Positions 44,713 to 52,919 of a stretch of DNA of 64,000 bases are shown here, in pieces (position 1 is the first letter of the stretch; each line of letters begins with the position of its first letter). Made by a program: the position numbers and the translations under genes. The stretch is from the NCBI RefSeq assembly GCF_049943955.1, contig NZ_JBNFTW010000006.1, positions 62,001-126,000 of the forward strand, in the 5' to 3' direction. The notes beneath the pieces are model-generated. The model was not told the origin of the DNA, did not search any database, and saw nothing but the letters and a program-made list of their open reading frames with translations. This stretch comes from Desulfosporosinus sp049943955. GTDB taxonomy: Bacteria; Bacillota; Desulfitobacteriia; Desulfitobacteriales; Desulfitobacteriaceae.

Positions 44713-45546
44713 TTAAGTCAGTAGGTTTCGCAGCTTATAAACTCCTTCAAGGGGAACATCCATCTGACCCATTTGGATCCGACTAAAAGGCCCATGATAG
44801 TCGCTTCCACCCGTGGCCAAAAGGGCAAATTGAGCAGCAACCTTAGTGTAATACGAGATTAAGCTCTGTTGTTGTTCCCAATAGCCATAATACACTTCAA
44901 GCCCAATCGGTCGATAGGCCAGGAGATCAAAGACCATATCCGGTTCATGCAATAAACCGGGATGGGCCACAACAGGGAAACCTCCGGAATTAAAAATCAA
45001 ATCAACAGCATCTTCAAATCTATGTTTTAGATAGGGAAGATAGGCGATTCCACCGGGGCGAAAATATGTGGCGATATCTTGCCAGCTTTTTGGATTTGAA
45101 CTGCTATATCGATGATGTATGGCCCTCATAATATGGCCCTTACTTACGGCTCCAACCGAACCAACCTGGCGCTCAACATCCTTCCACTCAATGGAAAGCC
45201 CCCCTTTCTGAAGACATTTAACCATATCGTAGGCCAGAGATGTGCGCTGTTTTCGAATCTCAGTTAAACGTGTTTGCAATAATGAATTGTGAATATCTTT
45301 AAAGTAGCCTAGTAGATGAACTTCCTCCCCCTGAAAATTTGTTAATAACTCAACGCCGGGAATAATTTCAATATTTAGGTATTTGGCCAATTCTTCTGCT
45401 CTTGTGATACCTTCAGTGCTTTCATGATCTGTGATAGCAAGTATTTTAACATCATTTGAATGGGCGAGATTTAAGACCTCCTCGACAGTCTGCGAACCGT
45501 CTGATTCTTGAGTATGAACGTGTAAATCAATCCTCAAGATACCCAC
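44713..45546 (-). CDS. PHP-domain phosphoesterase
   Basis: The 277-residue protein has the PHP metal-binding set: DLHVHTQESDGSQ (near 7-19), AITDHESTEG (near 38), GVELLTNFQGEEVHLLGY (near 63) and FPVVAHPGLLH plus GSDYHGP late. Relatives hydrolyse 3',5'-nucleoside bisphosphates (TrpH/RnaAM) or histidinol phosphate, or serve in DNA repair. The substrate is not decided. The GTG at 45546 sits too close to GGGAGGGA. A TTG at 45537, giving MRIDLHVHT, has better spacing and is the more typical N-terminus. Confidence 0.88.
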   Translation of the reverse strand: MGILRIDLHVHTQESDGSQTVEEVLNLAHSNDVKILAITDHESTEGITRAEELAKYLNIEIIPGVELLTNFQGEEVHLLGYFKDIHNSLLQTRLTEIRKQRTSLAYDMVKCLQKGGLSIEWKDVERQVGSVGAVSKGHIMRAIHHRYSSSNPKSWQDIATYFRPGGIAYLPYLKHRFEDAVDLIFNSGGFPVVAHPGLLHEPDMVFDLLAYRPIGLEVYYGYWEQQQSLISYYTKVAAQFALLATGGSDYHGPFSRIQMGQMDVPLEGVYKLRNLLT

Positions 45547-45645
45547 TCCCTCCCATTGACTTATTTTATAATGCCTATTCTGGTTTTTCTTGAAAAATCC
45601 TGCCGCCTTTATTATATTTCATTTAATTTAGTTCCATAATCATAG

Positions 45646-45674
45646 TTGACACATATCTTATTTTAAGCTATAAT
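45646..45674 (+). promoter_or_regulatory. Perfect sigma-A promoter of tRNA-Trp
   Basis: TTGACA (45646-45651), exactly 17 bases, and TATAAT (45669-45674) match the consensus fully. Transcription would start near 45681, about 15 bases before the tRNA. Confidence 0.9.
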
Positions 45675-45695
45675 TCAATTCGTCGCCAAACCTAA

Positions 45696-45769
45696 AGGGG
45701 ATTAGTTTAATGGTAGAACAGCGGTCTCCAAAACCGTCAGTGCGAGTTCGACTCTTGCATCCCCTGCCA
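45696..45769 (+). tRNA. tRNA-Trp (anticodon CCA)
   Basis: The acceptor arm AGGGGAT pairs with ATCCCCT. The D arm contains AATGGTAGA, the anticodon arm is GCGGT-CTCCAAA-ACCGT with anticodon CCA, and the T arm contains GAGTTCGACTC. Discriminator G and a genomically encoded CCA tail follow. Length is 74 bases. It is a single tRNA, not in a cluster. Confidence 0.96.
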
Positions 45770-45801
45770 ATCACGTTTAAAACGCAGACTGCATAAGGGT
45801 T

Positions 45802-45834
45802 TCGTACATTCTTCGTGAATGTTACGAGACTCTT
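45802..45834 (+). terminator. Terminator after tRNA-Trp
   Basis: TCGTACATTC pairs with GAATGTTACGA with one bulge around a TTCGT loop, and is followed by CTCTTTTTG. It ends the tRNA transcript. Confidence 0.8.
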
Positions 45835-46069
45835 TTTGATTTGTCTGATTATTTAAGACCGTTGATGTGGTTTGCTCCTAATCTAAATATTAGAAAGTAA
45901 GGAATACCAATGGTTAGACAACGATTAACAGTTAATTTGATCTTTCGATGTCACGCTCATGTGTTTTTCGCCTCATTTTCGCTAAATATTTACAGGAATA
46001 TTCCTTTTTTGCGTCGAAGTTGGTAGTTGTTTAGACATACCAATCAATACAGGAAAGGAGATGAAATCA

Positions 46070-46312
46070 ATGAGTAATCCTTTGATAGGCGGCAATCTGT
46101 CCGATCCAATCGAGCAAGATAAAAAAGGAAAACATGTTTATAAACAGGATTGTCATAATATCAATATCTGCAAATCCTATGGGGAAATCAGCTTTGCATG
46201 TTTAGCAGGGGCTAACGCGAATACTAGGTGCTCATTAGGGGAAAAGATGCGGATAAGAGTATTGAATGACTCTAACCCAAACGCTACTTACAAACCCGAG
46301 AAACCAGATTAA
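46070..46312 (+). CDS. Small protein of 80 residues with four cysteines
   Basis: The ATG at 46070 follows AGGAAAGGAGATGAAATCA; an earlier in-frame ATG at 46061 lies too near the GGAG. The protein is hydrophilic with one CHNINIC pair and two more cysteines (ISFACLAG and NTRCS), so metal binding or a disulfide is possible. I do not recognise it. Its stop overlaps, on the other strand, the end of a decayed frame at 46309-46467. Confidence 0.6.
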   Translation: MSNPLIGGNLSDPIEQDKKGKHVYKQDCHNINICKSYGEISFACLAGANANTRCSLGEKMRIRVLNDSNPNATYKPEKPD

Positions 46313-46467
46313 GCCGTAAATCTAGACTGCATGATAATAAGTTCAGCACTTTTCAATAGCGAGATTGCTTCGTTGACGGTAAGTTGTTCTTGGCAGAGAA
46401 CGCTTACAAATTTGAAGTGATCTCTTCTTTTATCTTGTTTATATCCTGCAGAATCCTCATACGGTTT
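46309..46467 (-). pseudogene. Startless reading frame, probable gene remnant
   Basis: An open frame of 52 residues without any usable start begins after a TGA at 46470-46468. It includes protein-like amphipathic sequence (QEQLTVNEAISLLKSAELII). It is adjacent to the damaged antirepressor gene and may be part of the same decayed phage-like segment. Confidence is low because no homologue is recognised. Confidence 0.3.
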
Positions 46468-46486
46468 TCATAAACTATCATGGAGT

Positions 46487-46822
46487 CTAGCTCTCAAAAA
46501 ACCGAAATGCCTTCGAAAAATCAGACCTTTTCAGATCCCAGTAGCTCAGTACGCCGAATTGACGCTTTAAGGCCGAATAGATTTTGGAAAATAATGAGCG
46601 AATCGAGGCCAAGTTGTTGACTCCGTTAGTAATTTGTTGTCTCCCCAGTGAATCGGTGACCTCGATTAAATCTAGCTCATCCTCTTCAAGTCGTTTTATG
46701 GCATCAGTAGGATTTGAAATTTCAAGTATGTTGCAAACATCAGCTGCGCAAAAATATAGTTCGCCATTTTTAATAAACATTCTGAGTTGTTTACTCTCGT
46801 AAGAAAATTGAGTTGGTAACAT
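46487..46822 (-). pseudogene. Truncated Bro-N phage antirepressor
   Basis: Residues 1-75 match the Bro-N domain found in phage antirepressors: an N-terminal beta hairpin, then FIKNGELYFCAADVCNILEISNPTDAIKRL and a DSLGRQQ segment. The usual follow-on (VNESGLYxLIFxSxKPEAKxFRxW) is missing in this frame. Instead, another frame reads LGLDSLIIFQNLFGLKA at the same place, which suggests a frameshift near 46620. The 111-residue product would lack the second half of Bro-N. The ATG has a GGGGGTATAT site. It is a likely prophage relic; no other phage genes are seen. Confidence 0.6.
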
Positions 46823-46972
46823 ATACCCCCCAAATATCTTTTTTACAATATTTAGCTAATATAATTTAGCTAACCCTTTTCCCTGTGTTTTTACCAAACC
46901 TCCTTACATACCCGACATTAATTTGCTTGGGTTTATTCTTCGGACCAGTCCCAATTTTATCTTAAGCTCTCT

Positions 46973-47164
46973 TTACTTTTGCCCATCAACCCTTGATTTC
47001 AAAACTTTGTAGTATTCATTCAAAACAACATCAAGCATCTGGCTTGCCGTAACAACTTCCTGATCGGTAAGTCCTTTCCCTTCTTTAAGTTTTACCATGC
47101 TACGCCGCAGTTCTTCGATCTGCTTCATAATTTCTTCAAGTTCGCGCAAACTTTTACCTCCCAT
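46973..47164 (-). CDS. Spo0E-family aspartyl-phosphate phosphatase
   Basis: The 63-residue protein matches Spo0E-like phosphatases: a two-helix hairpin with IEELRRSMVKL and the signature VVTASQMLDVVLNEYYKVL, in which SQxLD marks the active centre. Such proteins dephosphorylate Spo0A and delay sporulation. The ATG follows AAATATAAATGGGAGG. It is alone. This supports a spore-forming host. Confidence 0.9.
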   Translation of the reverse strand: MGGKSLRELEEIMKQIEELRRSMVKLKEGKGLTDQEVVTASQMLDVVLNEYYKVLKSRVDGQK

Positions 47165-47338
47165 TTATATTTTTATGGGAATAGTATGTACAAAAACAAA
47201 AAAATCCACCTCGCCACGGATGAGTAATTCATGCTGGGATATAGCATACGAATAACTAAGATATTCTAATGCAGTGTTCTCTAGATCTGTTACATCTTTC
47301 GCCAAAACTCCTTAAAATCACACTTTAGGGCCAACCTT

Positions 47339-47347
47339 CATAGTATA
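47339..47347 (+). promoter_or_regulatory. Possible sporulation-sigma -10 box for the gene at 47434
   Basis: CATAGTATA fits the CATA-NNN-TA pattern of sigma-K/sigma-E -10 boxes, with an AC pair about 15 bases upstream in CACTTTAG. A typical sigma-A promoter is not seen here. The match is short, so it is only suggestive. Confidence 0.3.
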
Positions 47348-47433
47348 GATTAGAAAACAACATTATCAATATCTCTCTTTATTAATTCTTATAGGCCTTA
47401 ATGGCCAAATATTTTAAGAGGAGAGATTAATTT

Positions 47434-47706
47434 ATGGCTGGACTTGGTTTTCCCGGTGTACCATTTGGAGTGCCGCCTTTTGGACGCCCACCTATTGCAA
47501 GAATACTTTTTGACACTCTTCCAATTGGAGCACGTGTTGTCCTTGGAACTGACTCAAGCGAATGGGTTGGAAACTTTGGTGGAGTAATTGATGGTGTTGT
47601 ATTTTTGACTAATGCTCGTTTATTCTCAAATATAGGAAACCCTATCGATGGCATACAGCCTGTAGTTCGAATCCCCATAATAAATGTTACTTTTGTTAGC
47701 TATTAA
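47434..47706 (+). CDS. Gly/Pro-rich small protein of 90 residues, possible spore surface protein
   Basis: ATG follows AGAGGAGAGATTAATTT. The first 25 residues are a Gly-Pro-Phe-rich segment (GFPGVPFGVPPFGRPP), and the rest alternates beta-like stretches such as GARVVLGTD and GVVFLTNARLF. There is no cysteine and no signal peptide. A perfect terminator follows. The composition resembles spore coat or exosporium proteins and a sigma-K-like box lies upstream, but I recognise no family and the role is inferred. Confidence 0.7.
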   Translation: MAGLGFPGVPFGVPPFGRPPIARILFDTLPIGARVVLGTDSSEWVGNFGGVIDGVVFLTNARLFSNIGNPIDGIQPVVRIPIINVTFVSY

Positions 47707-47713
47707 ACAAGTT

Positions 47714-47740
47714 GGCCCTCGATAGACTCGAGGGCCTTTA
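47714..47740 (+). terminator. Terminator
   Basis: GGCCCTCGA pairs perfectly with TCGAGGGCC around a short loop, followed by TTTA. It lies seven bases after the 47434-47706 gene. Confidence 0.82.
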
Positions 47741-47868
47741 CATCTTCCACAGCATCCAATTGTCGAGCATAATCTCACCCACCACAGACATGTTTGTGGT
47801 GTATAGGATTCATCGACCTTTTGAAAGCTAGTCCCTTCTTATTGAGCATAATGAATCAAATGTGCAAG

Positions 47869-47921
47869 AAAAGACCTGCTTGATTTTTATATCAAGTACA
47901 GGTCTTTTACCGAATATAATC
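47869..47921. repeat. 53-base hairpin repeat, copy 1
   Basis: AAAAGACCTGCTTGAT and ATCAAGTACAGGTCTTTT form a long stem. The whole 53 bases recur at 51108-51160 with two differences. This copy ends exactly at the stop of the NimA-like gene and probably acts as its terminator. Confidence 0.85.
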
Positions 47922-48397
47922 TAATAATGGTCTTTTCCAGTATAATTTTGAACGATAATTTTAAATACAGAAACGCTATTAACTGTTCCATCATCAAATG
48001 AAAAATCCTGTCCAGTCTGGTGTTTCATTAACAGCGATAGCGCTGTTTTCTTTTCTTCAATGGCATCTATAAAGACAACCCTACCCTTTCCAATAATGCT
48101 TTTAAAGTAATATCCATATTTACAGGCTATATCCGCTGTAATAAGTCTATGTTCACAATCCATTTCAAAACATACATCGCTGTTCTCTCTCAATGCACAA
48201 ATTTTTCTTCCTTCCTTTGCACTATGGAAAAATAACACCAATTGACTATTTTCATACGTATAGCCGAAATTCATTGGCACAATATAAAGCCCTGCTTTAT
48301 CGTGCATAGCAATTCTACAAATTTTACACTGGTCAATAATCTGCAATAATTCCTTTAGTTCTGTTACCTCCCTATCTTTTCTTCTCAAATTCATCAT
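47921..48397 (-). CDS. Pyridoxamine 5'-phosphate oxidase-like flavoprotein (NimA-type)
   Basis: The 158-residue protein matches the split-barrel FMN-binding family related to NimA nitroimidazole reductases. It has LLQIIDQCKICRIAMHDKAGLYIVPMNFGYTY near the N-terminus, FHSAKEGRKICAL, VCFEMDCEH, and a YYKSIIGKGRVVFI-like segment (KSIIGKGRVVFID). It probably binds FMN or heme and reduces a small substrate. The start is ATG 48397, although a later Met is possible. It is in the accessory region and monocistronic. Confidence 0.88.
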   Translation of the reverse strand: MMNLRRKDREVTELKELLQIIDQCKICRIAMHDKAGLYIVPMNFGYTYENSQLVLFFHSAKEGRKICALRENSDVCFEMDCEHRLITADIACKYGYYFKSIIGKGRVVFIDAIEEKKTALSLLMKHQTGQDFSFDDGTVNSVSVFKIIVQNYTGKDHY

Positions 48398-48500
48398 ACT
48401 CCTTTAAATATTATTGCTACACATTTTGCGTCTTTAGCGTACCAAAGTTATTTAGCTTGTCTAATGTTAAATCCGATAATCAGATTATGTTAAAGAATCT

Positions 48501-48538
48501 GACGGATAATATCAGTAAATAAGCCGATATTATCCGTC
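48501..48538. terminator. 13-base-pair perfect hairpin
   Basis: GACGGATAATATC (48501-48513) and GATATTATCCGTC (48526-48538) pair perfectly. It lies downstream of the VOC gene on the minus strand and upstream of the NimA-like gene, so it probably ends VOC transcription. Confidence 0.75.
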
Positions 48539-48612
48539 ATTGATTTGTACAAGTAAGCCATGTTTCCCATTAGAAACACCCTCAACAGAAAGTGCTTGTA
48601 ATATAGCTAAAG

Positions 48613-48978
48613 TTACATGTTTTCTACAAACTGTATACTGACGCCATTGGGGTCCTCAACATAGAAAAATTTAATATGGGGATTAGGTTGAAAAGGTCCA
48701 CTGTCTACTTCCAGTCCTTTTTCTTTTATAAATTTAATCTTTTCATCAACTGATTTAACTTCAAAACCTAAAGAAATACCCTCAATATTATCATTCTTTA
48801 CTTTATAGCCTGGACCGCAAATAAGCTCAACTTTTGTTTCTCCGTCACCTAAAAAAGAAATCTCGACTCCTGGCTCTACAGTAAATCGTCTGCTAATCGA
48901 AAGCTCTACAATTTCTTGATAAAACTTCAACGATTCTTCCATATTCTGAACCGCAATTGTGCACCAGCAAAATTTCAT
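48613..48978 (-). CDS. VOC superfamily protein (glyoxalase/bleomycin resistance type)
   Basis: The 121 residues form two beta-alpha-beta-beta-beta units. The first is FCWCTIAVQNMEESLKFYQEIV, and the last is KFFYVEDPNGVSIQFVENM with the usual Asp-Pro-Asn-Gly and a metal-ligand Glu. Many such proteins bind a divalent metal and a small molecule; the ligand here is unknown. ATG 48978 has a TAAGGAGTGGAATT site. Confidence 0.9.
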   Translation of the reverse strand: MKFCWCTIAVQNMEESLKFYQEIVELSISRRFTVEPGVEISFLGDGETKVELICGPGYKVKNDNIEGISLGFEVKSVDEKIKFIKEKGLEVDSGPFQPNPHIKFFYVEDPNGVSIQFVENM

Positions 48979-49090
48979 AATTCCACTCCTTACCGCTTAT
49001 CTCATTTAATTTAACTGCTATATTCCATTTCCAGTGCTATAAAAATTCTTAAAAAAACAAACTCTGGGCTAACGATGACGGAAACAGCCT

Positions 49091-49864
49091 TTAGTTTGTT
49101 GTAAGACCTCCGTCAACTGGAAAAATCCCTCCCGTAATCCATTTTGCCTGTTCTGATGCAAGAAAAACTGCCATATATGCTATGTCTTTCGGCTCCCCGA
49201 TTGTTTGCAACGGATAAATGGAGGTAATCATTGCGTTGAAACGGTCTTTTGCTTCATTATCAAGCCGTTCCATATTACTCTCAACTTGAGGCGTAGCAAC
49301 AGTACCGGGTGCAATCGCATTAACCCGAACGCCCTGCGGGCCTAATTCATATGCAAGGGCTTTGGTGAAAGATTCGATAGCCCCTTTTGTCATGGAATAT
49401 GCTGTCGATGGTCTATCCGGCAGCATCCTTTTGGAAAAATAAGATGAAATATTAATCACATTTCCCTGAGAATCAATTAGATCATGTAGGAAAGCTTGCG
49501 TCAGTAAATAAGGAGCTTTCACATTCAAATTTAGGTGATAATCCAATGCCTGGATATCCGTATTCGAAAAAGGGATAAACCGTGCGATACCAGCATTATT
49601 TACAATAATGTTAATTTTAATGTTTTTTGAACGAACCTGTTCGACAATCTCAGAGATAGTGTCTTTGTTACTAATATCCGCCGCAAGAGTGTGAACAGTT
49701 ACATCATATTGTTTTAATAACTTTTCCTTATGACCCAATTTTTCTTTATCTCTTCCAATAAGAATTAGATTTGCTCCTTGCTCGGCAAAAGCTGTAGCAG
49801 TTGCAAAACCAATTCCATCACTTCCTCCTGTTATAATAGCTGTTTTGTTGCTTAACAAATTCAT
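49091..49864 (-). CDS. Short-chain dehydrogenase/reductase
   Basis: The 257-residue classical SDR has the NAD(P) motif TGGSDGIGFA (12-21), NNAG (about 91), catalytic Ser in NVINISSYFSK and YSMTKGA (Tyr-x-x-x-Lys, about 156). IAPGTVATP is the usual substrate-side segment. The oxidised substrate is not predicted. It lies 74 bases from the Crp/Fnr gene upstream on the same strand, which may control it. ATG follows TAGGAGGTAGTAT. Confidence 0.93.
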   Translation of the reverse strand: MNLLSNKTAIITGGSDGIGFATATAFAEQGANLILIGRDKEKLGHKEKLLKQYDVTVHTLAADISNKDTISEIVEQVRSKNIKINIIVNNAGIARFIPFSNTDIQALDYHLNLNVKAPYLLTQAFLHDLIDSQGNVINISSYFSKRMLPDRPSTAYSMTKGAIESFTKALAYELGPQGVRVNAIAPGTVATPQVESNMERLDNEAKDRFNAMITSIYPLQTIGEPKDIAYMAVFLASEQAKWITGGIFPVDGGLTTN

Positions 49865-49938
49865 ACTATACTACCTCCTAAAATTATCATAAATTTCTTC
49901 TCTAGTAGGTAGTATAAAATACGGATAAATAGCTCTCA

Positions 49939-50550
49939 TTAACATAGGTTAAAATCAATGGATTTTTTTATTCTTGATAGGGTAACATTGGTAACGCCAA
50001 GATACGAAGCCAGATGGTAATCAGGTATTCTTCCGACAAGGTCGGAATATTCAGTGCAGAAATGTCTAAACCTCTCTGTCGCCGAATTTGTAAGAAATTC
50101 ATATTCTCTACGGAACTTATCCTCTACAAATAATTCAACATAAGGTAACGCAAACCTTTCCCAATAACCATGACGAGTTAACCAAGAATAAAAAGATGAA
50201 AAATTGCAAACTGAAACTGTAACAGTTTCTAAAGCAGATATGTTGAAGAGACTATTATTCTTACGGGCTGAAGGAGCAATCGGCCATAACAATTGGTTCT
50301 CCCAGAAGAAACCCTTATTATAATCCTGCCCTTCTAAATTCGTATAAAAAAGTCGAATAATACCTTTATGGATAAAGAAAACTTTATCCCATTTCTCTCC
50401 GGCTTTGACGAGCATTTCGTTGTGACTATATTCCTTTTCAACAAATAAAGTCGAAAGTTCGATCAAATCCTTTTTATCAATACTGATAATATTATAAAAA
50501 ATTTTTTCTTTTAATAATTCTCCCAAAGATTTTTTTTCATAATCTATCAA
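49939..50550 (-). CDS. Crp/Fnr family transcriptional regulator
   Basis: The 203-residue protein has a cyclic-nucleotide-binding-like beta barrel (about 15-115: HNEMLVKAGEKWDKVFFIHKGIIRLF), a dimerisation helix, and a C-terminal helix-turn-helix (IPDYHLASYLGVTNVTLSRIKK, about 172-193). It has no set of N-terminal cysteines, so it is not a classic oxygen-sensing Fnr. Its neighbour is an SDR gene on the same strand, a common regulator-target pairing, although the effector is unknown. ATG is at 50550. Confidence 0.9.
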   Translation of the reverse strand: MIDYEKKSLGELLKEKIFYNIISIDKKDLIELSTLFVEKEYSHNEMLVKAGEKWDKVFFIHKGIIRLFYTNLEGQDYNKGFFWENQLLWPIAPSARKNNSLFNISALETVTVSVCNFSSFYSWLTRHGYWERFALPYVELFVEDKFRREYEFLTNSATERFRHFCTEYSDLVGRIPDYHLASYLGVTNVTLSRIKKSIDFNLC

Positions 50551-51023
50551 ATTATTCTCCCCAGTCTTAAATAGTGATAATCTTACATTACATTTTTTAA
50601 ATTCAGGTAAACACTATCGAGGTCATCTTGCATCTACGCATATTCAAAGGGCTGAATAATTGAAAAGCTTTTGAATTGCCTCAATTGAAACTCCAGATTC
50701 TATGGTTCGTGCAATAATATCTTTGTCAAGGTCCATTGACTATACCAACTATTTCAAGGAAATTTACCTTAAGTTTACTCCTTGGTCCTATAACCAACAT
50801 TTAGCTAAGTTCACCAAAATCTAATTCTCCATATTCACCCTAATATCCTTCTGTCAGATAATCTACCCAAGGACACACACAATAATTTTCACCAGAATAT
50901 GTCTTTGTCATATTAGCATAAACTACCTTTTATATTGGATATATCTCGCAAACAAATAAACCGATCATTCCTTCATTTTTGATGCCCCTTATTTGGACGC
51001 TTTAAATATTATTCGCTTCGTTA

Positions 51024-51092
51024 AACTCCAACTACAGAACAGCAGTGCAAAACAAAGAACGCCCTTCAGTTAAGGCGTTCTTTGCGCATAAT
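51024..51092. repeat. 70-base terminator-like repeat, copy 1
   Basis: The core AAAGAACGCC-loop-GGCGTTCTTT hairpin is preceded by AACTACAGAA. The same unit recurs at 52566-52634 with about ten differences. It acts plausibly as a bidirectional terminator. Confidence 0.75.
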
Positions 51093-51107
51093 TCGTCTAC
51101 TGTACAT

Positions 51108-51160
51108 AAAAGACCTGCTTGATTTATATATCAAGTACAGGTCTTTTACTGAATATAATC
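51108..51160. repeat. 53-base hairpin repeat, copy 2
   Basis: It is 51/53 identical to the repeat at 47869-47921, with the same long stem AAAAGACCTG/CAGGTCTTTT. It lies 16 bases from the 70-base repeat in a gene-poor stretch. Confidence 0.85.
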
Positions 51161-51297
51161 AGAAAAATGCATTGTAACAACATTTCCCAATCAATCTTTA
51201 GATTAGTTACTTTTTTCGGCTTTGCTGCCTGCATCTTATAATGTCAAGGATGTAACTTATAGACTAACCACTTACTTTTTTACAAACCTTTAATATT

Positions 51298-51711
51298 TTA
51301 CTTTTTGTTCGACTTTTTCTTGATTTTAAGCATATTTTTAATATCCTCTAATGGGTTATCGTCCAAAACGTTAACCATTATCCATTTGCCGTCATGGTAG
51401 GTTTGTGCTTTATCGTACAAAGATTGAATATTATCAGAGAAATTTTGTCTTTCTGTTTCAAACTTTTCTCTTTCATTTTTTCCGTAAATAACCATAAAAC
51501 CAAAACTTTTCTCTTTAGCATAAAGAGTACAAAGGGTTTTACTACTTTTACGGAATTTATATTCATAAAGCCCCCCCTTACCGCCATTATTCCATTGAGA
51601 ATTCATATCATAGTTTTCATTGACAAAATCGCATATTTTCTGCCAAACTTCATAAACATCCGAACCTAAAAGGACAACCAATTCTTCTTGTGTTGGTATT
51701 CTCTCTAACAT
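51298..51711 (-). CDS. DUF3788 family protein
   Basis: The 137 residues match the DUF3788 pattern: QWNNGGKGGLYEYKFRKSSKTLCTLY, then FGFMVIYGKNEREKFE, and a late DGKWIMVNVLD followed by a Lys-rich tail (KIKKKSNKK). The family fold is a small sensor-like or DNA-associated domain of unknown function. ATG is at 51711 with a weak AGGGAGTGA site. The A/T-rich sequence resembles neighbouring accessory genes. Confidence 0.85.
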   Translation of the reverse strand: MLERIPTQEELVVLLGSDVYEVWQKICDFVNENYDMNSQWNNGGKGGLYEYKFRKSSKTLCTLYAKEKSFGFMVIYGKNEREKFETERQNFSDNIQSLYDKAQTYHDGKWIMVNVLDDNPLEDIKNMLKIKKKSNKK

Positions 51712-51998
51712 TTTATCACTCCCTATATAAATTTAATTTTTCTTGGTTTTCCTCTTGTTTTCATAGAATTGCTAATTCACCAAAAGAACTTATCAAGGAT
51801 AGAACTTGCATAGAATACTTAATTCAGAGAAATTGAGTATGGCAAAGCCAATGTCTGTGTTTTGAATATATTTATCAAGCGGCCCTATAATTGAGATTAT
51901 TATAATAGTAGCCCCGGTGCTATCCAAAGACGGGGCACATAAACTCGTAAAGTAAATATCTTATCTAATGATAATCATTTCAGCTATATGGCATGTGA

Positions 51999-52457
51999 TT
52001 AAACAATTTCTTTCCCAAGCATATAGTAATCAACCCCGACAGAACCAAAGTCTAACATTCGTGCTTCGAACTTGTAACGCTGTGTTATCCAAAAACAATT
52101 AGAAGCTATGTTTTCGGAGTTTGTTTTTATGTATACTTTTCGAATACCTTTGTTTATAGCGAGCTGCTCTATCTCCTTAACAAGGGACGCGCCTATTCCT
52201 TGTCTTCTCTCCTGCCGATGTACTCCTAGCCAGACTATCTCGGCAACACCATTAGCCCCTTCATAAGGTTCGAACTGTAATGTACCAAACCCCTGAATGC
52301 CTTTGTTTACGTAGACTAATGAGATATATCTTGGTAAAGTCAGGATTTCTCGGACAACTTTCTGAGCCACTTCTTTAGCTTCAGATTCGCTAATCATATT
52401 CATCAAAATATTTGTAATACCAATATCGTCCTCCTGATAAGCCAATCTTACGTTCAT
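51999..52457 (-). CDS. GNAT family N-acetyltransferase
   Basis: The 152-residue GNAT has the acetyl-CoA loop in RQERRQGIGASLVKEIEQL (R-x-x-G-x-G, about 83-101) and the closing strand with VYIKTNSENIASNCFWITQRYKF. It has a single domain and no partner gene. The substrate is unknown. It lies in the accessory stretch, and its upstream region carries a copy of the 70-base terminator-like repeat. Confidence 0.88.
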   Translation of the reverse strand: MNVRLAYQEDDIGITNILMNMISESEAKEVAQKVVREILTLPRYISLVYVNKGIQGFGTLQFEPYEGANGVAEIVWLGVHRQERRQGIGASLVKEIEQLAINKGIRKVYIKTNSENIASNCFWITQRYKFEARMLDFGSVGVDYYMLGKEIV

Positions 52458-52565
52458 TTAGTCTTACTCCCAACAACTTCTTTTTGAGTTCTATAAAGAC
52501 ATTTTGACAAGTTTATAGAACCTAATTCCATATTTTGCGGTAAATTCCTCCCTACTCGGTTCAAA

Positions 52566-52634
52566 AACTCCCAACTACAGAAAAACTCGCAAAGCAAAGA
52601 ACGCCCTTCGGTTAAGGCGTTCTTTGCACATAAT
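52566..52634. repeat. 70-base terminator-like repeat, copy 2
   Basis: It matches 51024-51092 in the AACTACAGAA lead, the AAAGAACGCC/GGCGTTCTTT hairpin and the trailing CATAAT. It breaks a decayed reading frame (52575-52730). Confidence 0.75.
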
Positions 52635-52730
52635 GGGTCCAACCACAATCAAATCTCCGGCATCATCGAATACACCTGCTTTGCGAACAAAAAAAACTCC
52701 ATCAGAGGTGGGGAATTTACAAATACAAAA
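52575..52730 (-). pseudogene. Startless remnant of an unknown gene
   Basis: An open frame with no start follows a TAA at 52733-52731. The middle looks protein-like (DGVFFVRKAGVFDDAGDLIVV). The last 25 codons run into the repeat at 52566-52634, so the original 3' end was replaced. No family is recognised. Confidence 0.35.
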
Positions 52731-52919
52731 TTACATATAAATCTTGCGAAGTAAGTGGAAATTTGTCCTGAAACCGTATAAAAATCCCTCCTTTCATTAA
52801 ATTATACGTATAATACGTACGTCAATAGTTTAACCCCAGATGCCTCGGCTAAAGAATGCCTTATCCTCGTCACTAATGGGTTCCCAGGGTTTGTAGTTGG
52901 TCTTCAGCTATAAGAATTC

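Larger units (their letters stand above)
50551..51297. other. Gene-poor stretch with decayed fragments
   Basis: No gene of normal size is seen. On the minus strand two tiny frames look like real protein fragments: 50644-50736 (30 residues, DKDIIARTIESGVSIEAIQKL) and 50840-50911 (23 residues, with in-frame stops then continuing as GEYGELDFGEL). Two hairpin repeats lie at 51024-51092 and 51108-51160. The impression is of eroded genes between the Crp regulator and the DUF3788 gene. Confidence 0.4.

Noticed and set aside
45696..46822. Complete prophage or integrative element at tRNA-Trp
   Set aside because: Only a damaged antirepressor is present. There is no integrase, and I found no direct repeat of the tRNA 3' end nearby.
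52454..52648. 64-codon frame upstream of the GNAT gene
   Set aside because: It contains the 70-base terminator-like repeat and overlaps the GNAT start. There is no ribosome site.
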